The notes beneath the pieces are model-generated. The model was not told the DNA's origin. It was given only the letters and a program-made list of their open reading frames with translations, and made no database searches. DNA of 62,316 nt. Source: a virus. Below, piece by piece: positions 54,929 to 62,316 of this stretch (within the stretch, counting starts at the first letter, position 1; every line of letters begins with the position of its first letter). The position numbers and the translations under genes were made by a program. The stretch spans positions 1 to 62,316 of IMG/VR virus record IMGVR_UViG_3300025585_000044. One strand, written 5' to 3'.

Positions 54929-55185
54929 TATCGATCTGCCTTTTTATTTATCGTCTCCTGAATGCGATCAAGCTTCAGAAATACTGCATTCATGGTTGTC
55001 GTAAACTCATCACGGGTCACATATTGTCCCGCAACAAGCACTTCGATTGCGCTGACTTTCTCAACCAGCTTGGCGTCAGCGGTCTGCAGGTCTCGAAGTG
55101 ACGACCACATCGTGTTCAATAGCCACCCGCCCATCACGCCGAGGATGCCGACGACTATGTTAAAGAGAACCTGATAGTCTGGCAT
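54928..55185 (-). CDS. Membrane protein with coiled coil, lysis region
   Basis: 85 residues. N-terminal transmembrane helix (LFNIVVGILGVMGGWLLNTMW), then a helix with SSLRDLQTADAKLVEKVSAIEVLVAG, and FTTTMNAVFLKLDRIQETINKK. Could be a second holin or antiholin, or a spanin-like component. Overlaps the endolysin start. Confidence 0.65.
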   Translation of the reverse strand: MPDYQVLFNIVVGILGVMGGWLLNTMWSSLRDLQTADAKLVEKVSAIEVLVAGQYVTRDEFTTTMNAVFLKLDRIQETINKKADR

Positions 55186-55186
55186 A

Positions 55187-55855
55187 TTACCTCACCAAGC
55201 ACATTGTGGCGATGACAGAAGGAATAGAGGGGCCAAGACCGGCTCCGGGAGTTCCGTCTGAGAGGATTGTTGTGCCGTCATCAGACGCCCATGAGAGCTC
55301 AAGCCAATCGTTGGCGTTCATTGCATAAACAAAATTCCACGCGGCAAGATATTTTGTTCCGTTGTCCTTGATGTCTATTTCTGTATTGGACCACGCAACA
55401 TCTGAGCCATTATATTTTAACCAAAAATATGCTTTCTTGTTTGCTGATGCAGGTAAAACCTGAATTGAAAATTGAAGGTTATATACGCCTTGGTAATCAA
55501 CTTTTATTCTTGTGTTTGCCGGGCCAGATGGATTGGAAGCAATGGAAACGCCATATGAAAGATCGGTCACTTCGTATTGAACAAGGGTCGGCGTTGCGGC
55601 CCCCGCCACTGTCTGATTTACGTGGCTGGAAAACGCCCCGTGATACCCTGCGAAGCCATATCTCGTCACGCCGCCAACCGACGTGACCTCCATATTGTCG
55701 CCGCCAATCGCAGGCTGAGAAATAGCCGTGTTGTTGTTTGCGCCGCCGCCAAGCGTAAAAGTGCTGGCATTATTGCCGATCAAAAGGTCGCCAACAGCCG
55801 GGGATCTGCCGATCCTTGGAACGCCTCCCCAGACAGTTACGATATCGTCGGCCAT
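55187..55855 (-). CDS. Receptor-binding protein with C1q/TNF-like head
   Basis: 222 residues. N-terminal half: fibre-like (VTVWGGVPRIGRSPAVGDLLIGN). C-terminal ~120 residues: VDYQGVYNLQFSIQVLPASA, KAYFWLKYNGSDVAWSNTEI, KYLAAWNFVYAMNANDWLEL and SWASDDGTTI, a jelly-roll fold seen at phage fibre tips. A candidate receptor-binding head on the preceding fibres. Confidence 0.75.
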   Translation of the reverse strand: MADDIVTVWGGVPRIGRSPAVGDLLIGNNASTFTLGGGANNNTAISQPAIGGDNMEVTSVGGVTRYGFAGYHGAFSSHVNQTVAGAATPTLVQYEVTDLSYGVSIASNPSGPANTRIKVDYQGVYNLQFSIQVLPASANKKAYFWLKYNGSDVAWSNTEIDIKDNGTKYLAAWNFVYAMNANDWLELSWASDDGTTILSDGTPGAGLGPSIPSVIATMCLVR

Positions 55856-55862
55856 TTAATCC

Positions 55863-56717
55863 TCAGAACGTGATGCTGCCAGAGCCGACAGTCGTCCATG
55901 TGTATATGCGGAAGCCGCCAGAAACAGTTATAGTCGGCGAGCCGGTTGTGGCTGTAGCAGCGGCATAGGTGTCGGCGTAACGAATAATTACAATGCCTGA
56001 GCCGCCTGCAGCCCCGCCCGTGCCGCCAAATATGCCGCCGCCGCCGCCGCCGCCGCCAGTATTTGAAGAACCTGCGGTTCCGCCAGTAGATGCACCGTTG
56101 CCGCCGCCGCCGGTGCCGCCGGTGCCGCCGGTGACGCCGGTGCCGCCGCCGCCGCCTGCATAAGTAACAGACGCCCCACTAATGCTTGAAGTTGTGCCGC
56201 TTCCGCCATTCCCGCCGTTTCCGGATGTTTGATCACCGCTGGACCCAGCCGCATTTGCGCCGCCCCCTCCTCCTCCTGGATAAGAGCCAGGGGTTCCCGT
56301 AATGCCGCCGCCAGAATTTCCTTGTCCAGCAGTCCCCCCGCCGCCTGCTCCACTTCCGCCCGAATAAGACCCGGCCCCGCCACCGGAACCTCCGCTGTTT
56401 CCGTCAGTTCCAGCAGCAGCGGATCCGCCACCACCACCGCCACCGCCGGTTGATGTAATCGTGTCAAAAACTGAATTGCCACCTGCTCCACCTTTGCTAG
56501 AATATGGATTTGAGGCGCCAGTTCCTCCCCCTCCAACAGTAACCGAATAAGAAACTCCGGCTGTCACTGAATAGCCGCTTGCTGTTCGGAGGCCCCCCGC
56601 GCCCCCGCCTCCCCAAGACCCGCCGCCGCCGCCGGCAACAACCAGATATTCAATTGACGGAGGTGAGTTGCTCGCCGCCTTTGCCGCGCCAACAAGCATA
56701 TGCATGATGCCAGACAT
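55863..56717 (-). CDS. Glycine-rich adhesin
   Basis: 284 residues from MSGIMHMLVGAAKAASNSPP (ATG 56717, overlapping the fibre stop as TGATG). After SIEYLVVAGGGGGSWGGGG the protein is a ~190-residue Gly/Ser lattice (GGGGG, GGAGG, GNGGN repeats), closed by GSGIVIIRYADTY and FRIYTWTTVGSGSITF. This matches Gly-rich fibre proteins, in which polyglycine-II helices bundle and exposed loops bind receptors, as in S16 gp38. Placed as the distal adhesin of the 56717-59380 fibre. Confidence 0.82.
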   Translation of the reverse strand: MSGIMHMLVGAAKAASNSPPSIEYLVVAGGGGGSWGGGGAGGLRTASGYSVTAGVSYSVTVGGGGTGASNPYSSKGGAGGNSVFDTITSTGGGGGGGGSAAAGTDGNSGGSGGGAGSYSGGSGAGGGGTAGQGNSGGGITGTPGSYPGGGGGGANAAGSSGDQTSGNGGNGGSGTTSSISGASVTYAGGGGGTGVTGGTGGTGGGGNGASTGGTAGSSNTGGGGGGGGIFGGTGGAAGGSGIVIIRYADTYAAATATTGSPTITVSGGFRIYTWTTVGSGSITF

Positions 56718-59380
56718 CAGGTCACATTTCCTGTAACAACAAAGGTCGGGGTCGCGCCGCCTACGTCGCAAAGCAGCGTCGCCACGCCATATTGAGCCAA
56801 TGTTCTATTGCCCGTAGTAGCAGAACCAGCAAGTCGTAACGTCACACTTGCTCCTGCTGTTATCGTCTGGGCGGCGTTCGAATTGTTATAAATTGTAACA
56901 ACGTCGCCTGCGCTAAACACCGAAGCATTTACAGTTACTCCGCCAGTGGTGATGCTGATGTATTTTCCGTTGTCTCCCGCAACCAGGACATACGCAGACG
57001 TCTGACTGTTCTGCGGGATGTTCCTGAACCCGACCGTCATTGTTTCGGCGGGGAACGTCACGGTGTAATTACTCGCCCCGGCGTTCGCGGAGGCAAAAGA
57101 TGTGTAGCCGGTAGACGAGCCGGCCAGTCTCGGCGTCGTCAACGTCGGGCTTGTCGCAAATACCAACGAGCCGGAACCCGTCTCATCCGTCATCGCCGCC
57201 GCAAGGTTGGCGCTTGATGGCGTCCCAAGCCATGTTGCTACGCCGGTTCCAAAGCTTGTAATGCCCGTTCCGCCGGCGGCGACAGGTAACGTCCCGGCCG
57301 TCAGCGCCGAAGCTGAAGTCGAATAAATGGCGTTGTTTGCAGCCGTAAAGCCCGTCAGGTTCGTGCCGCCGTTGGCCGTCGGCAAAGTCCCTGTCACGCC
57401 GGTTGTCAGTGGCAATCCTGTATTGGAAGCAAGGCTTCCGGTCGTTGTCTGTAACGTCCCGCTTGTTGGAAGCGTAAGGGCCGTCGTATTTGTGGCTGTC
57501 AGGGTTACCGAAAAGGCTCCGACTGTGGCGAGTGTGGAGCCATCTCCCAAGGTAAGCGTAGCATTTGTTGCCGGGGCGGTAATGGCAACCTTGTTTATGC
57601 TGGTTGCGGAGGCGACGCCAATCGTCGGCGTCGTCAGGGTTGGACTGGTGGCGAGAACAACGCTGCCGGACCCCGTAGAAGCATTTCCCAGCGCCGTAAC
57701 GGTTCCGCTTGTCGGAAGTGTAAGCGCCGTTGCTCCTGTCGATGTAAAAGTAATGGAGTTTGCGCCGCTTGTGGCAAGCGTAGACCCATCCGCCAAAGTT
57801 AACGTGGCGCCCGTGGCCGGAGCCGTAATCGTAACCTTGTTGACGCTGGTAGCTGCTGCGACACCCAGCGTTGGCGTTGTTAGCGTCGGGCTTGTTGCAA
57901 GAACAATGCTACCAGAGCCGGTCGACGTATTGCCAAGAACCGTGACCGTTCCGCCTGTCGCGGGAAATGTAAATGTTTGGCTGTCTGCAGCAGCCGCCAG
58001 CGTCATTGTGTTGCTGAGCGTAAGGGTTTTACTCGCGGCCGGCGCAAATGTTGCGTAGGTAATAAATCCGCCACTGGCATTAACGGCATTTGCCGCAGCC
58101 GTTGCGACGCCGGTTCCGGCCACAACTGTAGCAAGCGCCCCAAAAGACGAGCCGCTTGTTTTTGTAACAGTAATGACGCCCGTTGATGCAACAATTGTTG
58201 CGTCCCCAGACATTGTAAAGCCGCCAAATGCTCCGGCATTATTGTATTGAAGCTCACCATTTGAGCCGCCCGGTGATCCAGACCCGCCTCCGCCAGATTG
58301 CGCAACCCAGCTTAATGTTCCGGAGCCATTGGTCTGAAGAACATAACCGTTGGTTCCGTCGCTATTAGGAAACGTCAGTGTTTTGTTAAAAGTAATTGTT
58401 GTCCCATCAGCAACTGTTAACGTGGCGCTCGTTGCCGGGGCTGTAATTGTAACCTTATTTATGCTTGTAGCCGTGGCGACGCCAAGCGTTGGCGTCACCA
58501 GCGTCGGGCTTGTCGCAAGGACAATGCTGCCAGAGCCGGTTGATGCGCTTCCAAGAGCCGTAACCGTTCCACTTGTCGGAAACGTCAGATTTGTGGCCCC
58601 GGTAAACGTAAATGCCGTTGTGAATGCGCCAATTGTTTGAAACGTGCTATTTGATGCAAGGGAAAGTGTAGAAGTAAGAGCCGGCTGCGTAATCGCGACA
58701 TTGTTAACCGTCAATGCTGTTGCCGCGCCCAACGCTGGCGTTGTCAGACTTGGTGAAGTCGAAAGGACAATGTCCCCAGAGCCGGTTACGGTGTTCCCGA
58801 GGGCCGTGACAGTCCCGGTTGACGGAAGCGTAAGATTTGTGGTTCCGGTAGCCGTTAAGGTGACGGCAAAAGCCCCAAGGGTCGTAAAGGAATGCGCCGT
58901 GCTAAAGGATCCGCCGGTTGAGAAATTGCCGCCCGTCGAGAATGTGCCCGACGTGCTGAAGGCGCCGCCTGTAGAAAAAGTAGAGCCGCTTGATAGCGAA
59001 AGCGTAGCAGTCGAAGCCGGAGATGTTATTGAAACATTGTTGAAAGTCGTGCTGGCCGTGTTGCCCACAACTTGCAGTCGCGAAGACGGCGAGGCCGTTC
59101 CAATACCAAGTCGGCTATTGGCGTTGTCCCAAAATAAATTTGCATTGTTTTGGTTGTAGATCCCGGAGGCTCCGGCAAAAACAATTGAGCCTGAGGTAAA
59201 TATAACTCCCGTCCCCGTTCCACCAAGAGATGGCTGAATGACGCCAGAGGCGGCATTGGCGAGACTTGCTATCTGGGCGGCTGTGACGCGAACGCTTGAT
59301 CCGGATTGAACAGCCTCAAGCTGCTCCTGGCCAGTAAGCGCAATGGCCGCGGGAAGGTTGGGTATCTGAACGACACTCAT
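56717..59380 (-). CDS. Repetitive tail fibre
   Basis: 887 residues. N-terminus MSVVQIPNLPAAIALTGQEQLEAVQSGSSVRVTAAQIASL is a fibre adaptor. SLGGTGTGVIFTSGSIVFAG...NANSRLGIGTASP follows. About five imperfect repeats of ~80 residues then contain TVTALGN-x-(S/V)TGSG(S/D)IVLATSP(T/S)L-x-TP-x-(L/I)GVA-x-ATS-(I/V)NKV and TLTLADGSTLAT, with a GGTNLTGF/GGTGITSFG break. This gives a long thin trimer. Ends coupled to the Gly-rich adhesin. The DNA repeats make copy number prone to change. Confidence 0.88.
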   Translation of the reverse strand: MSVVQIPNLPAAIALTGQEQLEAVQSGSSVRVTAAQIASLANAASGVIQPSLGGTGTGVIFTSGSIVFAGASGIYNQNNANLFWDNANSRLGIGTASPSSRLQVVGNTASTTFNNVSITSPASTATLSLSSGSTFSTGGAFSTSGTFSTGGNFSTGGSFSTAHSFTTLGAFAVTLTATGTTNLTLPSTGTVTALGNTVTGSGDIVLSTSPSLTTPALGAATALTVNNVAITQPALTSTLSLASNSTFQTIGAFTTAFTFTGATNLTFPTSGTVTALGSASTGSGSIVLATSPTLVTPTLGVATATSINKVTITAPATSATLTVADGTTITFNKTLTFPNSDGTNGYVLQTNGSGTLSWVAQSGGGGSGSPGGSNGELQYNNAGAFGGFTMSGDATIVASTGVITVTKTSGSSFGALATVVAGTGVATAAANAVNASGGFITYATFAPAASKTLTLSNTMTLAAAADSQTFTFPATGGTVTVLGNTSTGSGSIVLATSPTLTTPTLGVAAATSVNKVTITAPATGATLTLADGSTLATSGANSITFTSTGATALTLPTSGTVTALGNASTGSGSVVLATSPTLTTPTIGVASATSINKVAITAPATNATLTLGDGSTLATVGAFSVTLTATNTTALTLPTSGTLQTTTGSLASNTGLPLTTGVTGTLPTANGGTNLTGFTAANNAIYSTSASALTAGTLPVAAGGTGITSFGTGVATWLGTPSSANLAAAMTDETGSGSLVFATSPTLTTPRLAGSSTGYTSFASANAGASNYTVTFPAETMTVGFRNIPQNSQTSAYVLVAGDNGKYISITTGGVTVNASVFSAGDVVTIYNNSNAAQTITAGASVTLRLAGSATTGNRTLAQYGVATLLCDVGGATPTFVVTGNVT

Positions 59381-59868
59381 GTCAGCGGTCCTGTCTTTGG
59401 AACAGTCGTGTTATCATACGGTAATCCGGGATTATTGTTGCCCGGCGCGTTCGGGTCGGTGCCCGGCTCGGTATTCTCGCCGCCCGGCGGCTCGCCGGTC
59501 TGCTGCGTGACGCGGGTTTCTGAGCCTTGCGTGACGCGCGTGTCGCCGCCAATGACAGGGATGCCGGTTTTCGGGTCGACTGTATTGCCCTGCGTTGTGC
59601 GGGTATTTTGCTCGGCCGTGACGTAATCCTGCGTGCGCGGGTTCTGAATGGGCGTAGGATCCGGAGGCACTACAATGGCGCGAAGCTGGCTCTGCGGAAC
59701 GTCATTGCATGTGTCGCAGACAAGAATGCGCTTGTTAATCAGCGACGCGCCAGCCCAATCATACTGCCAGGATAAATTAACGTGATTGTATAAAAAACCA
59801 CAGCGGTCGCAAATTGCAAACGCGCGAGGATTTCTGGTGCTGACGCGTGCGCGGCCGTGGGGTCTCAT
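59377..59868 (-). CDS. Zinc-ribbon phage protein of the tail operon
   Basis: 163 residues. AICDRCGFLYNHVNL and RILVCDTCNDVP give a C-x2-C...C-x2-C zinc ribbon (residues ~19-55). A disordered Pro/Thr/Gly tail follows, with TRVTQGSETRVTQQTGE repeats. Often found between adaptor and fibre genes in podoviruses; the ribbon may bind the virion or nucleic acid. ATGA overlap with the upstream adaptor. Confidence 0.75.
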   Translation of the reverse strand: MRPHGRARVSTRNPRAFAICDRCGFLYNHVNLSWQYDWAGASLINKRILVCDTCNDVPQSQLRAIVVPPDPTPIQNPRTQDYVTAEQNTRTTQGNTVDPKTGIPVIGGDTRVTQGSETRVTQQTGEPPGGENTEPGTDPNAPGNNNPGLPYDNTTVPKTGPLT

Positions 59869-60545
59869 CGGAAGTAACCCGAAATCTGCGGCGAAATATA
59901 CTGATTTGCCGTTTCCACGTTTTGCGCGGCCGCGATCTGGTAGGCCTCATCCGCCATTGGCTTCAGGGCGACAACCTTGTCCGGGGACCATATTATAGCG
60001 AGGCGCTGCGCAAGGCCGTAAGCAAAGGCCTCCAGCCAGATCGGTGGCACGTCGACCTCTTGCGTACCATTCATGTTGGCGTCTTGAATGCGGCTAACTT
60101 TGTAATACTTCAGGCTTGTCTGCGTGCCGTCTGGCACGGGCCACAGCGTAACTGTCGGAGACAGCTGGCGGTCGAACCAAAAGGTCGTCGGGAACCCGGA
60201 CTGGGCCTTGTTCGGGTAGGAGGCGTATTCTGTCCTGCTAATTGGCAGGATAATGCGGTCAATCGCCGGCGTCCCGTATTCAATATAAGCGTCCAACATG
60301 ACGACCGTATTGGAATTAACACTATAGGACGCAGTGCCGGCAACGAGCGGCACCGTAACGAGCTCAACCTGCCAAAGGTTAACCCCGCGGTTGCTCCAGT
60401 TCGCCAGCATCATGTTGGTCGCCGTGCGGGCGACATCCATATGCTCCTGGAGCAATGCGGTGGGCCGAACGCCTATCAGCTGATAAGCGTAAAGGGTTAG
60501 CTCACCAAGCGACGGATTATAGTTGTATGTGCCGCTGGTGCTCAT
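59865..60545 (-). CDS. Head-tail connector / tail accessory (P22 gp4-like)
   Basis: 226 residues. GELTLYAYQLIGVRPTALLQEHMDVARTATNMMLANWSNRGVNLWQVELVTVPLV, YPNKAQSGFPTTFWFDRQLSPTVTLWPVPDGTQTSLKYYKV and PPIWLEAFAYGLAQRLAIIW...VALKPMADEAYQIAAAQNVE are diagnostic of the connector family placed between portal and tail. A second connector-like gene lies at 52980-53756, so one may bind the portal and the other the nozzle. Confidence 0.82.
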   Translation of the reverse strand: MSTSGTYNYNPSLGELTLYAYQLIGVRPTALLQEHMDVARTATNMMLANWSNRGVNLWQVELVTVPLVAGTASYSVNSNTVVMLDAYIEYGTPAIDRIILPISRTEYASYPNKAQSGFPTTFWFDRQLSPTVTLWPVPDGTQTSLKYYKVSRIQDANMNGTQEVDVPPIWLEAFAYGLAQRLAIIWSPDKVVALKPMADEAYQIAAAQNVETANQYISPQISGYFR

Positions 60546-60602
60546 TTGATGTCCTCAGATCGACGCCGCAGGCATTATAGCCCACGGCGCCGTGATTGTC
60601 AT

Positions 60603-61088
60603 TTACTGGACCGCTCCCGGCTCAACCGGGATCGGTGGGATCGCATCCTGCGCGTCTTTTGCAGCGGTCGCCTTTTCCTGATTGATCGTGTTGGCGAGGA
60701 TGCCCTGCAACAGCCCGTTCGCCACGGCGTCGAACACCTCCTGCCCTGTGGGCGGGCGAACAGAAGCCGGGACGCCCGGAACCTCTGGAACAGCCGGGAC
60801 GTAAGGCTGATACGGCACCGCAGGCACCTCCGGCGAGCCGGGGTCAATCATGTTGCCCTGATCGTCGTAGGTCGGCGGAACAGCGGGGATAGCATCCTGC
60901 GCCTGAACCTCGGGGATTTCCGGCGTGCCCGGAATGCCCGGAACCTCGGGAACTGGAACGCCATTCGGGAAGTAAAGCTGCGCATATGCGACCGAGATGC
61001 GGTCGATGTCAGCGTCCGCAATCAGGACGCGGCTCTCAAGCGGAGCCGGGTCCACGTCTCGTTTGGATGCGATAGCAAAATAGCCCAT
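60603..61088 (-). CDS. Proline-rich virion-associated protein
   Basis: 161 residues. N-terminal globular part (MGYFAIASKRDVDPAPLESRVLIADADIDRISVAYAQLYF), then VPEVPGIPGTPEIPEVQ, VPAVPYQPYVPAVPEVPGVP repeats, and a helical end. Pro-Val/Pro-Glu linkers of this kind are extended spacers. Unassigned; likely structural. Confidence 0.65.
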   Translation of the reverse strand: MGYFAIASKRDVDPAPLESRVLIADADIDRISVAYAQLYFPNGVPVPEVPGIPGTPEIPEVQAQDAIPAVPPTYDDQGNMIDPGSPEVPAVPYQPYVPAVPEVPGVPASVRPPTGQEVFDAVANGLLQGILANTINQEKATAAKDAQDAIPPIPVEPGAVQ

Positions 61089-61270
61089 TATGCGTGTCCT
61101 TCACGGTTTTCGACTGTCACCGGCTCGTTCGCCTTGGCGACGGCCGCCTCCAGTTTCTCCAAAATCGCCAGCGCGGGCTTCGCGCCCTGCAAGCCAGATG
61201 CTTTCACCGCCACGTCGAGAAGCTGACCCAGCGTGTTAAGCTCATCCTGCGTAAAGTTGACCGATACCAT
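61088..61270 (-). CDS. Small helical protein
   Basis: 60 residues, MVSVNFTQDELNTLGQLLDVAVKASGLQGAKPALAILEKLEAAV...; two amphipathic helices. TAATG overlap with the next gene. Small helical partners like this are common beside fibre genes; role unknown. Confidence 0.65.
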   Translation of the reverse strand: MVSVNFTQDELNTLGQLLDVAVKASGLQGAKPALAILEKLEAAVAKANEPVTVENREGHA

Positions 61271-61343
61271 TTTCTCTCTCCAAAGGTGCTTACCGGGTTG
61301 GAGACTGCGCAGGCCCGGTAAGCGTCCTCCTGCGCAGTATTCG

Positions 61344-61730
61344 TCAGGCGATCATGCCGATCTGCCCAACCCAATCAGGCGCAACCGTCACGCCGTCATC
61401 CGTCCAGCCGCCCAATTCGGCGCTATAGACATACTGCGTGATGGACGGGTCGAAGGGCGGCACGCCGCTGGTGTCGCCGTTGAGCCGGAGCCTGCCCCAG
61501 TAGCCCTCACGCGGAACCGGCGGGGGAACCGGGTCGTCCGGGTTCGGCGGCGGCGTCACCGGCTCGTAGACCGTGCCGACGATGTTGAGAAACCAGCCGC
61601 CGGTTCCGCCCAGCGAGCCGTTCGTGACGATGGTGACGTTGCCCTCGGCGTCTGTCTGTGTGAAGCCCAGCTGCTCGGCGTCGGCGAGCAGCGTGGCGTA
61701 GTCGTGCGAGTTGAAGATGATGTCGGTCAT
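61344..61730 (-). CDS. Small protein downstream of the main tail fibre
   Basis: 128 residues from MTDIIFNSHDYATLLADAEQ (ATG 61730, overlapping the fibre stop as TAATG). After an N-terminal alpha/beta part (GFTQTDAEGNVTIVTNGSLGGTGGWFLNIVGTVYEPV) there is a Pro-rich linker (TPPPNPDDPVPPPVP) and a domain with YWGRLRLNGDTSGVPPFDPSITQYVYSAELGGWTDDG. The first 28 codons are repeated at 1-84. Possibly a fibre chaperone or cap; not recognised. Confidence 0.75.
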   Translation of the reverse strand: MTDIIFNSHDYATLLADAEQLGFTQTDAEGNVTIVTNGSLGGTGGWFLNIVGTVYEPVTPPPNPDDPVPPPVPREGYWGRLRLNGDTSGVPPFDPSITQYVYSAELGGWTDDGVTVAPDWVGQIGMIA

Positions 61731-61765
61731 TAGTAGGTGCTTCCTACGATTGATTTTGATTTGAG
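61647..61765. repeat. Right copy of the 119-bp direct repeat (matches 1-119)
   Basis: Identical to bases 1-119. Spans the start of the small gene and the last 11 codons of the partial fibre. Confidence 0.95.
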
Positions 61766-62316
61766 TGTCGTGTCGGATAGGCGCTGATTGTAAAGGGCTA
61801 TTGAGCCAACCCAACCATCAAAGGTCGTCGTGGTGCCGTAACCGCCTAGCGTGACCGTCGCGCCCGTGCTGAGATTTACGGCATCCGATACAAGCGTGCC
61901 GTTGTTGGCGACTATGGAACGTCCGGCTGCACTCCATCCGATAGCGGACCTGACCGCGCCGCCCGTAAACGTGCCCGAACCGCCAATCGTTGCGTTAATT
62001 CCCGTAGTTCCATCAGTTGAGGACACTACGGTATTACTGCTGTTGGAATACAGCAGGCGGCGGGTCGTGGCAGATGACAGCAAGTCTCTTGCGGCCGCAG
62101 TAGCATTTTGCCAGAGAGATGTCTGAACAATAGCTGTTCCAGTATTTGCGCCAGCCGTCGTCAGCGCAGCCCCGCTCAGCTTCACAACATCCGCGACGCG
62201 CGTGACGCTGGCAGTTGTCGTGGGGATGTAGCTGGTGGGGAAGGAGCCTGCTTCGAGTTGTGCGCCGAAGAGAGAAATGGTCTCCGTCCCGGCAGCATTG
62301 AAAGTTACTTCCCCCG
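61730..62316 (-). CDS. C-terminal end of a tail fibre, alternative tip (5' truncated at window edge)
   Basis: The frame is open to the last base of the window, so the start is missing. It begins within EVTFNAAGTETISLFGAQLE and SYIPTTTASVTRVADVV, matching the fibre at 84-3350, then diverges into a different LamG-like tip (SGAALTTAGANTGTAIVQTSLWQNATAAARDLLSSATT..., TFDGWVGSIALYNQRLSDTT) and ends with the same LKSKSIVGSTY. Most simply, a second allele of the same fibre gene found in the population; alternatively a real second fibre gene. Confidence 0.85.
   Translation of the reverse strand, partial: GEVTFNAAGTETISLFGAQLEAGSFPTSYIPTTTASVTRVADVVKLSGAALTTAGANTGTAIVQTSLWQNATAAARDLLSSATTRRLLYSNSSNTVVSSTDGTTGINATIGGSGTFTGGAVRSAIGWSAAGRSIVANNGTLVSDAVNLSTGATVTLGGYGTTTTFDGWVGSIALYNQRLSDTTLKSKSIVGSTY
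62217..62316. repeat. Right flank of the alternative fibre tip (matches 586-685)
   Basis: The final 100 bases are identical to 586-685. The window therefore ends inside a repeat that is already present near its beginning. Confidence 0.95.

Noticed and set aside
57327-58058. Plus-strand Val/Ala-rich frame opposite the repeat fibre
   Set aside because: Mirror of the repetitive Thr/Ser/Ala fibre codons; repeats follow those of the fibre exactly.
1-62316. tRNA genes, integrase, RNA or DNA polymerase
   Set aside because: I looked for cloverleaf-like ends and for the usual motifs of these proteins in all supported frames and found none; a dedicated tRNA search could still find a divergent one.

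Overview
The window is almost wholly a podovirus-type tailed-phage genome. It has a P22-like portal, a TIGR01630-type large terminase, short-tail adaptor and nozzle genes, two large internal virion (ejection) proteins, several fibre genes and a compact lysis cassette. I see no integrase, no DNA or RNA polymerase and no tRNA. Two alphaproteobacterial cell-cycle signatures, a GapR-like (DUF2312) protein at 21842-22165 and a GcrA-like protein at 41952-42449, point to an alphaproteobacterial host. A freshwater or other environmental source is only a guess from the gene content.

Layout. (1) 22358 down to 1 on the minus strand is the head half of the late operon: GapR-like, small and large terminase, portal, a 1632-residue polyvalent protein, a basic disordered protein, GroES-like, scaffold, an Acb2/Tad1-like hairpin protein, decoration, major capsid, small basic proteins and fibres. 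(2) 22426-27240 is a rightward early block with three sigma70-like promoters: small proteins, a UvrD-like helicase, a sliding-clamp-like protein and a small HTH protein. It ends in a bidirectional terminator. (3) 27242-39213 is a leftward block: a C5 methyltransferase with a second gene nested in another frame, chains of tiny membrane and Ea22-like coiled-coil genes, HTH regulators, a primase-helicase, a RuvC-like resolvase and recombination-region proteins. Its intergenic spaces hold a large hairpin, two candidate small RNAs and a striking NNGCG pentamer array. (4) 39364-42449 is rightward: PD-(D/E)XK nuclease, a probable ssDNA-associated protein, small genes and GcrA-like. (5) 62316 down to 42427 on the minus strand is the tail half of the late operon: fibres, adaptors, endolysin/holin/spanins, nozzle, GNAT, ejection proteins and a tail-collar fibre.

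The two ends share sequence. Bases 1-119 equal 61647-61765, and 586-685 equal 62217-62316, with diverged but homologous sequence between. The simplest reading is a circular (or circularly permuted) genome of about 61.6 kb that was read slightly more than once round, the overlap carrying a second allele of the C-terminal tip of the main tail fibre. In that reading the late operon is one continuous leftward unit, from about 22358 through base 1 to about 42427.

How it works together: the early block and the leftward block supply replication initiation (primase-helicase), a clamp that may recruit a host polymerase, recombination (nuclease, RuvC, helicase), DNA methylation and regulators. The late unit builds the head with its own GroES-like cofactor, packages DNA, and carries ejection proteins and a large multi-domain protein that could act in the newly infected cell.
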